From Nereocystis luetkeana (Eukaryota > Sar > Phaeophyceae > Laminariales > Laminariaceae), in the NCBI GenBank assembly GCA_031213475.1, contig JARUPZ010000026.1:1876501-1940500 (forward strand): DNA of 64,000 nucleotides, read 5' to 3'. The translations under genes were made by a program, and so were the position numbers. This document shows, in pieces, positions 42,741 to 57,300 of this stretch (position 1 is the stretch's first letter; each line of letters begins with the position of its first letter). The notes beneath the pieces were generated by a model. The model searched no databases and was not told the origin of the DNA. It was given only the letters and a program-made list of their open reading frames with translations.

Positions 42741-45329
42741 CCCACACTAGCTCCGCCTCCGTACAAAAAAACGTCAGATTCTTAAAAGTCATAACCGAGA
42801 CGCTAAGAAGGTCACCCCCCCCCCCCCCCCCCGCGCCCAAGAAAACAAAGTTTGTTTTGTCTTACCGTACAACAGCCAGTACAATAAATAGTGCTGTATC
42901 AATACATGCTCTGTAAACAAAAACAGGCCGTACACCGATCGATCGCCCTGAAAAACGAAAAAAAAGGATAAGAGAAAAAAAAATTTTTGGACACGAAAAA
43001 TGTTCCCCCAAAAACACTTTCCCTCCCCCCCCCCCCCCCCCCCCCCAAATCTCCTACCGCCTGCCATGTTACTGGGCAAAACATAAACAGAAGAATGGGG
43101 GCATGCAAAAACAAGAGCCCGCCCAATGAGATAAATGACACACAAATCCAAGGAGCAAGAGTCTTTCTATGGCGAAAATATATATATATGCGTATATACG
43201 TACCATATTACATTGTGTGTATAGGAGTCTTAGGGACACAAAAGGGGGCCCTCGCAGGCAACATACTTACTGTACTACAACGCAAAAATCGTTCTACTTC
43301 CTTGTGTGTGTTTTTTGTTTTGTTTTGTTTTTTGTCTGAGAGGGTGAGTAGAGGTTACGCTCGGCGGGAGAGTGCTGCGACGATTTTCACGCGGGTAACA
43401 ACCCATGGCCGAGCAAAAACGCCCAGTGCAAGAGGATCGACCATCGCACACCAACCCAGACGCAACAATCAACCAACCAATAACCGACGAGCAAACCAAC
43501 CAATGACCGACAAGCAAACCAATCAATAACCAACAACCAACCAACCGATGACCAACAATCAAAGCGTCCAACCAATAATAAACAATCAATCAACTGACCA
43601 ACCGATATCCAACTCATCATTAAGGTATCACTCAAGTAAGCTACTCTAATCAACGAATCAATTGAAGCAACAAAAAAAAAACGAACTACTTCACACGCAC
43701 GACACTCTCGTCTACCACAACCTGGAAGAACAAAATGAAGGAATTCAAAAAATAAAAAAGCAACATAAACGCCCCTGCTACATAGCGATGGCCGACATTG
43801 TCACCCCCCCCCCACCACCACACCCCCAACTTACGAGGACAACTCCGACTAGACCGCGTGTTGTTCGTCTCCCTCGAAGCGAAAAGGCTAATCAACCAAC
43901 CAGCCAGCCAATCAATCAGCCAAATAACCAAATCAACCAACCAACCACCAACCATATACCCAAAACACGTTGACCCAAGCATCCATTCTCCCGGTCAACT
44001 CCACCCAAGCACATACCACCACCATACACGCCCACAGCCTATACATCAGCTATACACCAACAAAAGAGAGCGGGGAAAAAAAAAAAAAAAACAGACTCAG
44101 AACAAACAAAACGGGCTTTACACTTTGACGGCACCCCACCGTGCTCATAGTTTTCGCCTGCTCCACCCCCCCCCTACCCCCCCCCCCACCGCCGCCGCCG
44201 AAAACAAAAAACGTCTTTTAGGCAACCTCCAAAACTATTTTCAAGCGATTACACAACCTCTTACCCCGGGGCATACGCAAATACCCGCGCCGACAATTCC
44301 AAGGAATTCGCAAAGAAGTTTTCTCCGGAAGTTGTTTTTCCGGAATTTTCTGCTCAAGTTTCTCTGGGACTTTCTCCGCAAAACGTCCCCCCGTTCTCCC
44401 ACGCTCTCCGAGGAGTGGACAGCTATCTCTTTTTGTCCTGTTTACCCCTCGATAACAGAGGCTGTTCGACGAATCCCGAGTTTGGTCCCACGTTCAACCC
44501 CCCTCCCCCCCCCCCTCCCTCCCGACCCGTTACGATAAGCGCGATCGCGGCAGCCCCAGTGCCAGCCACAATCGTCCTCGTTTGTAGTATCCACATCGTC
44601 TACAACCTACCCCCCCCCCCCCCCCTCTCCTCCCCTCCCCTCCCTCCCCTCCCCTCCCCAACTCCCCAGCCACCAATACCCGAACCTCCGAGTCTCGATC
44701 TCAGCCAGAATCCCAAGCGAGCCTGAAAACCTTTCAATCCCAGCCCTCACAAAAAGACAACTTTAGAGGAGCGAAAGCCATTCACATCCTTCGACCCAGC
44801 CGGGCGTTTCCGTCCTTCCTCTGGTCGCCTGTCTTGTTTCTTCTCTGGAGCCCCAGAATGAGGGAAGCGGAAACCAAACAAGGATCCGTTCATTTCTTAC
44901 CGTGCCTCGGCGAGGGTGGAATATGGGAGAGAGACAGGCACGGGGCAAGGGTTTTGCCCCCCCCACCCCCCCCCCCTGCCCCCCGTCCCCCCGTCCCCCC
45001 CCACACGCATAGCGGAACCAAGCGCCCCTGCTTGAATCGCTCGTCGCGGGGAAACAAAATGAAAAGCATCCGTCGTTTGGAACCGAGCGAAGCGCTGCCA
45101 TGCCCATACCAGATGCCTATCCATGCCTCTTCGGCGACACTACAGCCCCCTCAGGAGTCCCAATCCAATCACCCCCCGAGGAAAAGGACAATGACCAGAC
45201 ACAAACATCAAAAATAGCACACCAGAAACAACATCGCGATCGGCATCCTGCCAAGTCGACGGGGGTGGAAGAGCGGGGGGAGTTGCGGGTGACATAAATC
45301 CTTATCACGCAGCGGTGGTACTGGTTGAG

Positions 45330-46000
45330 ATGATCGGGGGGGGGGGGGGTGGGGGGGGGGGGGGGGGGGAGGGGGAGGGGGCGAGTCACAAACGAAACAC
45401 CCTAAATGAAAATGTCAACTAGGCGGAGGAGCGAGCGAACTCGCTGACCAACCCCACCCACCAATCGATCGAAGACACATCCCCGAGTACATCCGCCCCC
45501 CCCCACCCCCCACCCCCCCACCCCCCACCTCTTGGTATAAACCCAAAACGCCCCATAATATACCACGCTAACCCCTTCCGCCCAAGAGGCACGTATCCAC
45601 CCGGGTCACTGCGACCCGCCGTCCTCAGCCCCCCGGGAAGTCAGGCCCCCCCCCTCCCCAAGCCCCCCGCCTCTCAGGCCTGCCCGACCTCAGCCCCCCC
45701 CCCCCCACCCCCCCCATCTAGAGTCTCTGCCTTCAGGTCCCCCCGCCATCAGGTATCTTCGCGCCCCACCGATATCCTCAGGCTCTCAGGTCCTCCCCCC
45801 CCCCCCCCCCCTTTGGCATGCTCTCGTTTTTCAGGTCCCTCACCCTCAGCCCCCCCCCCCCCCCCCCCGCCGGCATCAGACTTCCCCGCCGTCCCTCCCG
45901 ACCTCGGCCCCCCCTCCCACATCCTGAGGTGATCTCCCTGTCACCCTACCCCCCACCCCCCCCCCCCCCGCCGAAAGGCCTCCTCGCTCTCAGCCCCCCC
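45330..46000. repeat. poly(G)/poly(C) low-complexity tract
   Basis: Repeated G and C runs of 8-20 bases with CTCAGG words between; likely hard to assemble. Confidence 0.85.
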
Positions 46001-46217
46001 CCCCCCGCCCGTAGAATCTCCTCCGGTCTTGAGATCTCCCCGCCTCTAGGTCACCAAGTCCCCCGTCGTTACGAAGATCCCGCGAGTCTCAGATCCCCCC
46101 CGCCCTCAGGTCCCTCCGGCATCAGGTCCCTTTGGATTCAGCCCCCCTCCCCCGGCCTCCGGCCCCCCTTGCCCTTACTTATGGCGACGCCTCTCTGTTC
46201 GATGACGCGGGGATGTA

Positions 46218-46308
46218 TCATTCGTGTCCCCTCCCTCGGCTCTTCGTCCCCCCCGTCTCGATATCATCTGACCCTGCGGGAGGCGGCGCAGCAGCAGCGG
46301 CAGCAGCA

Positions 46309-46345
<37 letters not shown>

Positions 46346-47495
46346 GGGGGGGGGGAGGGGTGGCAGTGGCAGTGGCAGCAGCAGCAGCGGCAGCAGCGGC
46401 GGCGGCAGCGGCAGCACCAGTGGCAACGACTACAGCGGACGGAGAGGACGACGACGAGGCTGACCCGATTCGTTCCCTGGCACCAACCCCCGTCCTCCCT
46501 CCCCCTCCTCCTCCACCTTCTCCTCCGGCGGCAGGTGCGGCCGCTGCCGCCGCTGCTGCCGCCGCTGCTGCACCCCCCCCTCCAACCGCAACAGCCGCGG
46601 CCGCCGATCGATCGTAGGCGGCCGCGCCGACAGCGGCGGTGAGTGCGCTGCTGCAGCTGCTGCCCCCGCTGCTGTTGAAGGGGTTGTCGGAACACCACGA
46701 GACGGACTGCGACTCGTCCGAGGACTGCCGCGTCAAGAGCGGGGAGACGTAATGTATCGCGCGGGCCCCGCTATCCGTATCCGCACCACTGCCGCCCCGG
46801 CTGCGGCCGCCCCCCCCCCCCGCCGCCACCACCCCACCCGCTGATTTTCAAGGCCGGGGCCTCGACATCCGGAGAAGCAGCAGCAGCGGCAGCAGCAGCA
46901 GCAGCAGCCATCCCCCCTACATTACTGCCTTCTCCACCGGCACCAAACCCCGATCTCGATGACAAGCTCGGATCGTCCGCTGGGGTTAAATCGCTGCTCC
47001 CACCACGTGGGTGCCGGGGAGGTAATACCCCAGACGGGTCCGGCAGCGGTACTCCCCCCTTCCCCCCGCCCCCCGTCGCCGCGGTCGCCTCCCCCCCCCC
47101 CACCCCCCCCCGCCCCCCCCGCCCCCCCCCCCCCCCCCGCCCACCCCCCCCCCCACCCCGGCCCCTGCTTGGACCGCGGCCGCAGCAGCCGACTTGGCCG
47201 TCACGGTCATCGCACCAGCAGTCAGCGTGGATGTAGGGGGAAACTCCTCAGAAAATTCGACGTTTCCGTTCTTGTTAGTGTGCGTGCGCGGGATGGGGAC
47301 CGGGGGGGACATGTGCGGGTGCGTCCCCTGGTTTCCATACGATGGAGGCGGGTGCGTGCCTTGGAACTGACCTGACCCTGCCTCGTCGCCGTAGCAGTGA
47401 TGGAGGTGCAGTTGCGAGGACCCAAGGTCATCACCAGCACCACTCTGGACGGCGTCTCCTCTGGAGCTGCCTCCCCCCTCCGCCGAGTTGCCGTG
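46218..47495 (-). CDS. 7TM-RGS terminal tail region, frames broken at poly(G)
   Basis: Acceptor GATACAG after a C/T-rich tract, then [17 protein letters not shown] and [16 protein letters not shown]. The coding look moves to a second frame after the poly(G) at about 47160-47090 ([19 protein letters not shown]), then to a third after about 46820 ([20 protein letters not shown]), ending [17 protein letters not shown] and TGA at 46218. Homopolymer length errors are the simplest reason; small introns are possible. Confidence 0.55.
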
Positions 47496-48270
47496 CTGTA
47501 TCGCAGAGCGGGGGAGGGGGGGGGGGGGGGGGGGGAGGAGGGGGGAGGGGGAGGAGGGGAGGGGAGGAGAGGGGAGGGGAACGTATCAATGATAATAAGT
47601 GTGAAAAATACCTATAACAAATATCAATATCTCAAATATAAAGGATAGCATGATTCATCATTAATATTAACAGACACCGGTATGGTATAGTAACAAATTA
47701 TTATTTCTTACACATCATAACCTTGAAAAAAAATATATATATATATATATCAATATTGTATCAACAGCAATAATAACAAGACATGAATAGCAACACTGAC
47801 GAAGGAAAAGGGGTGGGAATGGGGGGCGCCAAGACTCGTTCAATCACCACTCACCCCTCGCAGCATTGTGGCCGTAAAATCCTCTTTCGATTCCTCGCAC
47901 TTCACCTCCTCTGATGCAAAGGGGCCATGCGTTTGAGAGTCGTGACGGGCATGCCCCGGACCCATTCGCAAGGTACCCTGCGATGGGTTGCATGTATACG
48001 TTCATAATTATATATATATATACCAGGTATATATATATATATATATATACACGAGAGAATAAGCATATAAAGTAGTTGTGAGATGTATATCGCGTTACGT
48101 TGTGGTGCAGCGTGTCAATAAAAAATGGCGTCACATGGGATTATATAGCTTCACATGCGGGCTAGCATACCGCCACATACGTACACACATACATACTTAC
48201 ATACTGGTACATACTTACATACATACATACATACATACATACACATACATACTTACATACTGGTACATAC

Positions 48271-48301
<31 letters not shown>

Positions 48302-51300
48302 CATACATACACATACATACATACATACATACATACATACATACATACACACACATACATACAAACACACACAGACATACATACATACATACATACATAC
48401 ATACATACATACATACATACATACTCTATATACGTGTGATACTTACACACATACACATACACATAAACTTACCGTACACACAAATATATATACATAGATA
48501 AACATGAATCATACATCCCTAAAGGATGTATACTCCCTTGAATGTATTTCGGACCTCGATTTTCTCCAAACCATGCCTTAGGGGGGGGGGGCATACACAA
48601 ACAAAAAGGCTGGCTCTGAAAATATTTGCGTCAAGTTCTATTATCCCACTGGTACCTAAGCCCCCCAAACTGGCCCCGAAAACATGACTAGCCGCCGGCG
48701 CCCCCCTCAATTCTTCCCGCCGAATTTGGGCTGTTCTTCGGAAAATCCTCCGAAGTTCCTTTGCAACGTATGCTACGATTCAAATAGCATTTTTGTAAGG
48801 CGAAGTACCCAATATTGCTGGAACCTCCTTATTAATATTACGGGGGGCCATAGTTAATAGGACCTACGGTACACACAAGAACCCATATATTTCGCTACTT
48901 TTACCAACAATATTTGGTCCTATTTACTATGGTTCCCCGTAATAGTAGGCATATCGTAACTATTTAATGGCAACAACTGTCTCCCTTTCAGCTTCGATCG
49001 GTAAAAAATCGGTTAGGAGTGAGTACAGTCAGTCATAATAGGGGGGAACTGCAGGTATAATTTTGCGAAGTACTTCGGATTCGGGTCTGATTGATACTAC
49101 AGTAGTATTAATAGTAGCACCGTACATGTTTCTTAAGCCACCATTTTTATGCTTGCCGTCCGGCAATGTGCAGCGTGAGCTTCAACGTTGAGCACTCAAA
49201 ACATTCCTGAAAGAATATCATTGGGTTCTATTAATAGTTACCCTACATATCTGGATGGCATGATCATCACCGCCCCCCCCCCCCCCAACCCATCCCGCCT
49301 GCTTCCCCACCCCCCGCGAACCAGCTTACATTGCTGTCGTAGAGTTCATCGAGGGCGACCTGCTCATCTCCCCCGTCAGTGTCGCACTTGTTGTGTCGAC
49401 CGCTCGAGCTGTGCGTCCCCCCCGAACATCGCGACTCCGTGCCTTCCTTGGAGGACTTGGTCCCCACCGACTCGGTTACCTTGCGGAGGAACCGCAGGAG
49501 GCCCCGCGGGTCCTTCTCGACGTGATCCTTGGGCGGCAGCTGATTCATCTGCAAGAAAAAAAAAAGAAAAAAAAACAGCGGTGCAGAAAGTAGTAACAAA
49601 ATCAAGTACAACAGCGAGAAACCTTTTCACGCCTAGACAAATCGTCATCTACAGTAGTAGTAGATCGTCAAAAATGTGTAGATTGAGAGTGACTGAGGAG
49701 AGACTATCACGGTGGGGCCATAGTTAATAGGACCAAATATTGTTCGCAACAATAGGGAAATGTATAGGTTATTGTGTGTACCATAGGTCCTATTTACTAT
49801 GCCCCCCCCCCCACCGGAATGGTACAAGTGTACAGAGTACTACAACTACTGCGGCATTTTGAAGATGCTTGATTCAACTCGGAGTTGGAACATGCACGAT
49901 ACATTGTCGGGAATATACGAAACAACGCAGCAACCACTAGGCTCCACGAAAAGCAGAAGGAGACTTTAATCCCGGGAGGACGTAGGGATCCACCGAGCAC
50001 CAGGTCTAAATAACGAGGAAACCAGGAAACCGCCCGCCAAAAAAGGCAGGAAACAGCACAAACGAGACGGCGAGGTACTATTACGGGGGACCATAGTTAA
50101 TAGGACCTGTGGTATACATAAAAACCTATATATTTAACCATTTTTAGTAACAATATTTGGTCCTATTAACTATGGTCCCCCGTAATATCAATAAACGAAA
50201 AAAAAAAACGACGACGAAAGCAAACGTGAGCAACAAAATACCGCACGCATTACAACAAGCTAATTCGAACGAGAGACGCAACACAGATGCAAAGAAATAA
50301 ACGTACGATATTTATATTTATATACCAGGGTATATTTTTACAAGAGTTCAAACCGGCAATGAAAAAGGGATATTGTGTGTTTTGTTTTGCATCACCCTGT
50401 TCACCTCTTCGCTGCCAGATGCCGAAATCTGAGGTGGGCATGTCGAAGGGTAAACAACTCATTCATGCCCGCCAATGTATTCTCCGTTTGGTCTTCATAT
50501 CAGGTTCAAATCGGAGAGTTTGTACTTCGTTTGGTACTCACATCAGATACCCGCAAGATTCGCAAGCGCCAACATTGTCGCAGTTTATAGCTATTACGGG
50601 GGGACCATAGTTAGGACCAAATAATGTTAGTAAAAATGGTTAAATATATATGTTTTTATGTATACCATAGGTCCTACTAACTATGGTCCCCCGCAACACA
50701 AACGCACCCAACAAATGACACGGAGGCATACTTTCTCATCCAAAGCATGGGTGTCGGCGATACGCCGACACCCCCGGCACCCATGCGGAGCCCTTGTATT
50801 CCGTTGTTGCTATTCATTCTATTACGGGGGGGCATAGTTAATACGACCAAATATTGTTATTAAAGATGGTTAAATTTATAGGTTTTCATGTATACCATAG
50901 GTCCTATTAACTATGGTCCCCCGTAATAGAGGCGCTCTCAGCAGTTGAGTCCGTGTTTTTTTTTTGTTTTTTTTTTGGCACCAACTTCGACCCACATGGG
51001 ATTCCAAACTCCTGGAACCACCCTTCAGCAGCGCTCGAGGTGACCACCGGGCAACTATTAATAGTTGCACGAAACACCTCGCCGACTACCAGGTAGTCCC
51101 CACGAACAGCCGAAGACCTCCCTTCCGTCGTCCAACTCGCAGCTTCCAACAAAACAAGACCAATGGTTGGTAAGGGAGTTTTAATTACACGATTTCGTGG
51201 ATAACCTTTTCTGTTTTTTTTTTTTCTTTTTTTACCTGGTACCGCTAAGTGTAGTAAGGGACTACTGCCGTGGATTATCACGTCATCCGCCATTCTCTCG

Positions 51301-54300
51301 GTTTTCACGCCAAAAACCGCGAACAAACACCGCCAGAGCAAAGTCAAATAAGCCCCCTGTTCTCCCACAATCGATACGAGGCATTACGGGGGACCATAGT
51401 TGATAGGACCAAATATTGTTAGTAGAAATGGTTGAATATATAGGTTTTTGTGTATAGGACAGGTCCTATTAACTATGGCCCTCTTTTTGTTCCCTTCTTG
51501 TGTTGGCTTTTCTCTTTTCTTCTTCGCATTTTGGCAATGTGGCTGGGTGATCGAAGCTGAATGAGGTGCATGCTATTTACGGGGGACCATAGTAAATAGG
51601 ACCTACGGTACACACAAAAACCTATATATATATATATATTTCCCTATTTTGACTAAACGTATTTGGTCCTATTTACTATGGCCCCCCGTAAATAGTGGGA
51701 ACACAACGTCGGGTGGCGACCCCAACAGCGACGATTTGCGGAGGGAGGGAGATGCAGTAAGACGGCGGACCATAGTAAATAGAACCTACGGTACACACAA
51801 AAACCCATATATTTACCTATTTTTGCTCACAATTTTTGGTCCTATTTACTACCAGATATGGTCCCCCGTAATGGTGGACGCCCGCTGATAGCGACCTAAG
51901 GTAGCGATTTGCGCACTCTGGTTGGGTAAGCGGGGAAATTCTACGCGGCACAATCAACCTGTGGAGTTTTTCCACGCCACAGCACCCCGAGCGGGCGGGA
52001 TCAAGCTAGAGTGTACCAGGCACAGCATCCGAGACGGCCGAAGCAAACCTTGAGGTTTACCGAGCACAGCATCCCAGCACTTATCATCGCTGGTGTGGGG
52101 TTCGGGTTCGGGTAAGGGTGGGGGGAGGGTAGGCTTCAGGCGGCAAGCACAACACCTGCGTGAAGATTCTCTGTCTGCAGGTGTGCAAGAGACGCACGGA
52201 AAGGGGTGATACAGGAGAGACCGACTACTTTTATACGATAGCAACAGAGAGTATTCGATTTACGTCGGACTGACTGAAAAAGGGAACCAGCTCGTCGTAC
52301 GAATATCGCATTTATTGTATGTGGGGTTATGGGGGAGGCAACATAAAGGCATGGATTATTACCGATAGTAAATCAACAGCGTGAATCAATCGTTTCATAA
52401 TGGAGGAGAGACGACGTGTTCGATACAATGTCGGGTAGGAAGAACAAATACTACAGCTACCAGTAATTTAAAACATCACCTCTATAGATACCCAGAGACA
52501 AATAAAACTTAACATAGGTACGAAATGTTTCTTGCTGCATGTGGCACCGAACTCAAAACAGCCGCGGAAGGGATGCCGCCCCGTGCCGTACATACTTGAT
52601 TAACACTTTTTAGGACCGCAGTCCTGTTCCGGAGACAATTGGAGACGAATCACTTGGAATTTGAGTGGTTAGTTCCCAAAACGGGACTGCACTTCCTCTC
52701 ACGGTACCCACCCGAAAGCGTTGGTATCGGAAAAGGGGGTCAACGTTGTGCGATTTTTCTTTTGCACTGGAAGAGATGGATAAAATCTTTTTTTTCGGGA
52801 AAACTTTTTTGACCGACAAGAGTTGGATGTTTTGTTTTCGGTATTGTCGTAGTAAAAAACAGTTGCATGTTTTTTTTTTTCGGGTTAAAAAAAATGTGTA
52901 TAATATCATCGTGCGAGATAAGTCGGGTGCAAAGATTTCCTGTGGTGACAGGTAAACCCGTAGATAGTCTTCTCCGCAGATCACACTTTTTTCGGTGCCG
53001 AGATTGCCGAAACAAGAGGGGGGGAAAAAACAAGAAAATATGAAATAAATTAATAATCTGAAACTTGGAACAAGCACTCGTATCAATGACCAGCGCCTTA
53101 GAAAATGCGAAAAAGGAGATGGCGAGAATAAAACAGAACACAAACCATTCAAAAAAGTAAAAAGAAGAAGAAGCAGAAGATGCAGGACGCGTTTTTTGTT
53201 TTTAGGAGGCTTCTTGTGGGTCAAATCTGTTCGGGATGTCGTACTTTTACGCTTTTGTGCACGAAAAAAAAATGCGGTCTTCATTTTCCTTCCTTTTCTC
53301 TTTCCCCCCCCCCCGGGATATGCACGTGCTACTTGCACATTATTACGGGGGACCATAGTTAATAGGACCTATGGTGTACATAAAAACCTATATATTTAAT
53401 CATTTTTACTAGCAACATTTGGTCCTATTAACTATGGCCCCCCGTAATAGTTGTTCGATCGCAAAACAGAACAAAAAACATTTAGGAAAAAGGGCGAAGA
53501 AACCCCGAAAGAACAAGCAAAATCCTGGACCACCCTGAAATAACAGAACAACGACACCCAATTACTACTTGAGCAGAAAAAAAAGCCTCCGAAATCGAGC
53601 TCCCTGATCTCCACCTCCGTCTCGAAAGGGATGCATGGTCAACGGTCTAATGACTATTGCGGGGGAACATAGTTAATAGGATCTATGGTATACATAAAAA
53701 CCTATATATTTAACCATTTTTACTAACAATATTTGGTTCTATTAACTATGGCCCCCGGTAATAAGGCAAGCAGCAAATGAGTACGGCCCCACCCCCCACT
53801 CCCCCCCCGCCGATCTCCCGCCTGCACAGAACCAGAACATCCCACAAGCACTTCCGAAAAAGCACCGAACACAACCACCACTATACGAAATCAGCACTTG
53901 ACAGTTTCGAGAAAATATGGGGGGGGGGGTACTCATTTTTTTGCTCACCTTAGCCATTTGACCATTGACCACGCATCCCTTTGGACATTGAGCAATCGGG
54001 GGGGGGGGGTTAATCATCTAACTTTGCAAAAGCGGGACACAATGTAGTATATAAGGGGAGGTTTAATTAATGAGCTTCGCAAAATAAGGACGCAATGCTG
54101 TCAGCTGTGGCGTACCCCGAAGGAGCCAGGATATACTTGAATGATTACAGTGACAGCGAGGGGGTACTGCCTAGGGGATACGATCTGGTATCCACAGAAA
54201 TACCAATGTAGTAACTTCTACCAGTATTGCGTTCTGCCACATAGGACAGAAAATAGATAAATATCTGCACATGTAGTGGGTGAAACAATTCATTGATGAC

Positions 54301-57300
54301 TCGATTTATTGAGCGTTGAAAAAAAACTGTTTTTTTCCCCACGTACCAGGCGCACGATACGAGGAGGCGATACTATCTAGGGGATAGGATCTGGTATCTG
54401 CAGAGGCATGGACACATTCAATAGATCAGCAAGGAAACATGGAAACCCCGTGAGTTGGACAGCCCGCATCACCGGGAAACGACTCACTGTCCATCCGACT
54501 GATCACTACTTGGTGACTTAAGCTGCACCCATTCACAGCTTTACCCGGTATTATTTAAGCGTTTAACCCCTTTAGAACCGCAGTCCCGTTTTGGGGACAA
54601 TCCACTCAAATTTCAAGTACTTTGTCCCCAAATCGGGACTGCGGTTCTAAAGGGGTTAAACGGGGTATCGAAACACGCGCACCCCCGAGGAATCACGAAG
54701 CTTCCACAGCTGGCTGTCGACCACTCGGGTCGGTGGAGCTCACAACGGATGTCTTCGTGCTGAACACCAGGTGTAGATTTATTTTGAATAATGTTTGAGT
54801 GTACAAAGGCTAAGAAAAACCCACCAGTCTAAGCCTCTCGAGCTCCTCCGCCTCCTGCTCGACGACCTTCTCCAGATTCTTGAACGCCTCCGACTCCTTG
54901 AACTCCGCACTGAAATTCGTGTCCATCATCTTAAGCACCGCCGTCATTGCTTCGTTGAAGATGTTGTAGCTGGGTATCATGTATGGAGTGTACAAACACA
55001 GCGGGCGGGGTGGTGGGGGGGGGGGGGGGGGGGGCACTCCATCTCACGCATGGCCGTAGTCGTATGACCATAGACCCTCCCTCGCATTCCTACAACGCCG
55101 GAACCCGGAGCATTGTCTTGTTTTCACCGACCAGGCAGAAATTGCTTTCACCGAGCGCGAAGCGCCGTCGAGTTTTCGGCGACTCGCATGAAGGGTGTGT
55201 GTGTGGGGGGGGGGGAGGTGTAAATGTCTTACTTACAATTTTTGTCAATATCAGCCTGCTGTGATAAATATGCGCTTGCGATTGCAGCACTACAGCAGTC
55301 CATCTATTACGGCGGGCCATAGTAAATAGGACCTACGGTAGACACCAAAACCAATATATTTCGCTATTTTCACTAACACTATCTGGTCCTATTTACTATG
55401 GTCCCCCGTAATAGTCAGCACTCGTTAGCGTCGAGTACATCTAAGACGAAGAATGAGAAGCCCACCAGTCGGCGGCACGAGGTCGATGGTAGGGGGTTAC
55501 AGCTATTACGGGGGGCCATAGTTAACAGGACCTGTGATATGCATAAAAACCTATATATTTAACCATTTTCACTAACAATATTTGGTCCTGTTAACTATGG
55601 CCCCCCGTAATAGGTGGAATAGTCTACACAGAAACAGCAGGAGGGCGGGGGTACCCACTTGTCGCTTCGACCAGCCCTCTCTGACCATTGACCACGCCCT
55701 CGTTTCGGGCCGGAGCACCGTTCCTACTACGCCTAGAAGATGCCTCAGACATTTTGGGCTCCCGGTGTACCTTTTTTCTCGTTTTTCTTCTAGATTTTTG
55801 TTTGGTAGCTTGTGATGCTATCCTCCTCCTGTTTCGCCTCCTACCGTTAGGATATCGATCGTTTCGATAGTTACGTGCTATTTGTGTGGGGGGGGGGTTG
55901 TAATCGGGAACTAAGAAGGTAAGCGGGGGGATGAACTAAAAGCACAAACATATTACGTTATGTTGTCATTATTATCAGGATTGCCATCTGACAGCGTGAA
56001 GCATGAGTTTTCACGTTGATCAATCAAAACGTTCCTGAAAGAAGAAGAAACCTCCGTATATTGTTGTTGCTGTGTCTCTTTTACTGTTCCTCTTGTTTGT
56101 CACGTATTTTCTGCGACGAGATCCTGTCGGATCATTCCGTTCAGCTTCTTGATCCGTTCAACTTCTTGATCCGTTCAACTAGTTGTTTCCTGTTTCATTA
56201 CTGCCTCGTTTTTCTATTGTTGCAGCAGTACCTGGTAATTTCTGTCGTGAGGATCTTCTGTCGAATAACTCCGTTCAAGTTCACCTCCTGCTCCGAGCCG
56301 ATCCTGATGAACCTGTCCAACACGAAACAAAAACCGTGCAAAAACAAACGAGCCAACCAAGAAGAAGAGCGTGTCTTTTAAAATAAACAAATAATAAAAA
56401 AACCCGAGCAAAAACAAGCCGGAAACAGGTACAGAGGGGGGTTACGAGTAGTAGACTTGGCGCACAGGCACCTTTTTTTCCCCCCATGTTCTTTTTTGTT
56501 ATTTTCCTTGTGGGAATTGTTTTTATTTGACCTGGGGAACACTATATATGAGCCCACGATGTCGCCGAAGTTCGTGCTTCACACTGTCCGATGGCAAACA
56601 CGATAAATGATGACGATAGAAAACAGCAGCTATACGAGTCGATAACGAAAACGATATCGATAACGTCGCTGGATGAGATAACGATGACGGAAACGACGAC
56701 GATAGGCGCAACGATATCGATGTCAACAGCGGTAACGTGAGCGATATCGGAAAACAACCAGACGACAGCGATATCGATGACACCGCCGATATTGTCTTCT
56801 TCTTCTGCTTTTTTTTGTTGTTCTTCTTCTTCTCCTTCTCCTTCTTCTTCTTCTTCTTCTTCTTCTTCTGAGCTTCAACGTTGATCGCTCGAAACATTCC
56901 TGGATTGAAGAAATCCCCGGAAACAAAGGAAACCTAATGAACAAGGTCTATCTACCTTCTATGTCTACTTCCCTCTATGCTTTATCTACGATACTCCGTT
57001 TGTTATCTTTGCTCCCTCCTCCATCTCAATATCGACATCGAAAAAAAAAGTTACCTAAAACAACAACTATATACATAGCGATATCAGTAGTGAAATCACT
57101 TGTCCACCCCTGAGAACAACAACGATATATATCGAACGCGACAACCATATATATCGAAAACAACAACGATATCGATGGCAGTGTTAAACGTCATCTGTCG
57201 ACAACGGCGGTCGTGTGCACGCCTGAAAGCGATAATGATGACGAAATCGACAACGATATCGACGGCCGAAAACGATATCGATAACTATCAATAACAATAG

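Larger units (their letters stand above)
36023..46217. other. 10-kb region between the convergent NOP53 and RGS genes
   Basis: No supportable gene. It contains MITE A copy 10, TCCCG-rich repeats, family C elements, an assembly gap, A/T-rich low-complexity sequence (39900-40500, 43280-44120) and poly(C) tracts from 44150 on. An open stretch at 39170-39290 (IKSRAKQAYRGDSAEERGRM) is the most protein-like piece, but it has no recognised match or splice partner. Confidence 0.6.

Noticed and set aside
52610-53356. 248-codon minus frame
   Set aside because: Starts inside a MITE A arm, ends near a MITE B copy, rich in Phe/Lys from A/T runs, no domain; a repeat-made frame in an RGS intron.
54810-54824. 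Stop after VGFS as the end of the RGS protein
   Set aside because: Not excluded, but GTGGGT is a usable donor and the 49548 and 47495 exons follow on the same strand in phase, so the longer form is preferred.
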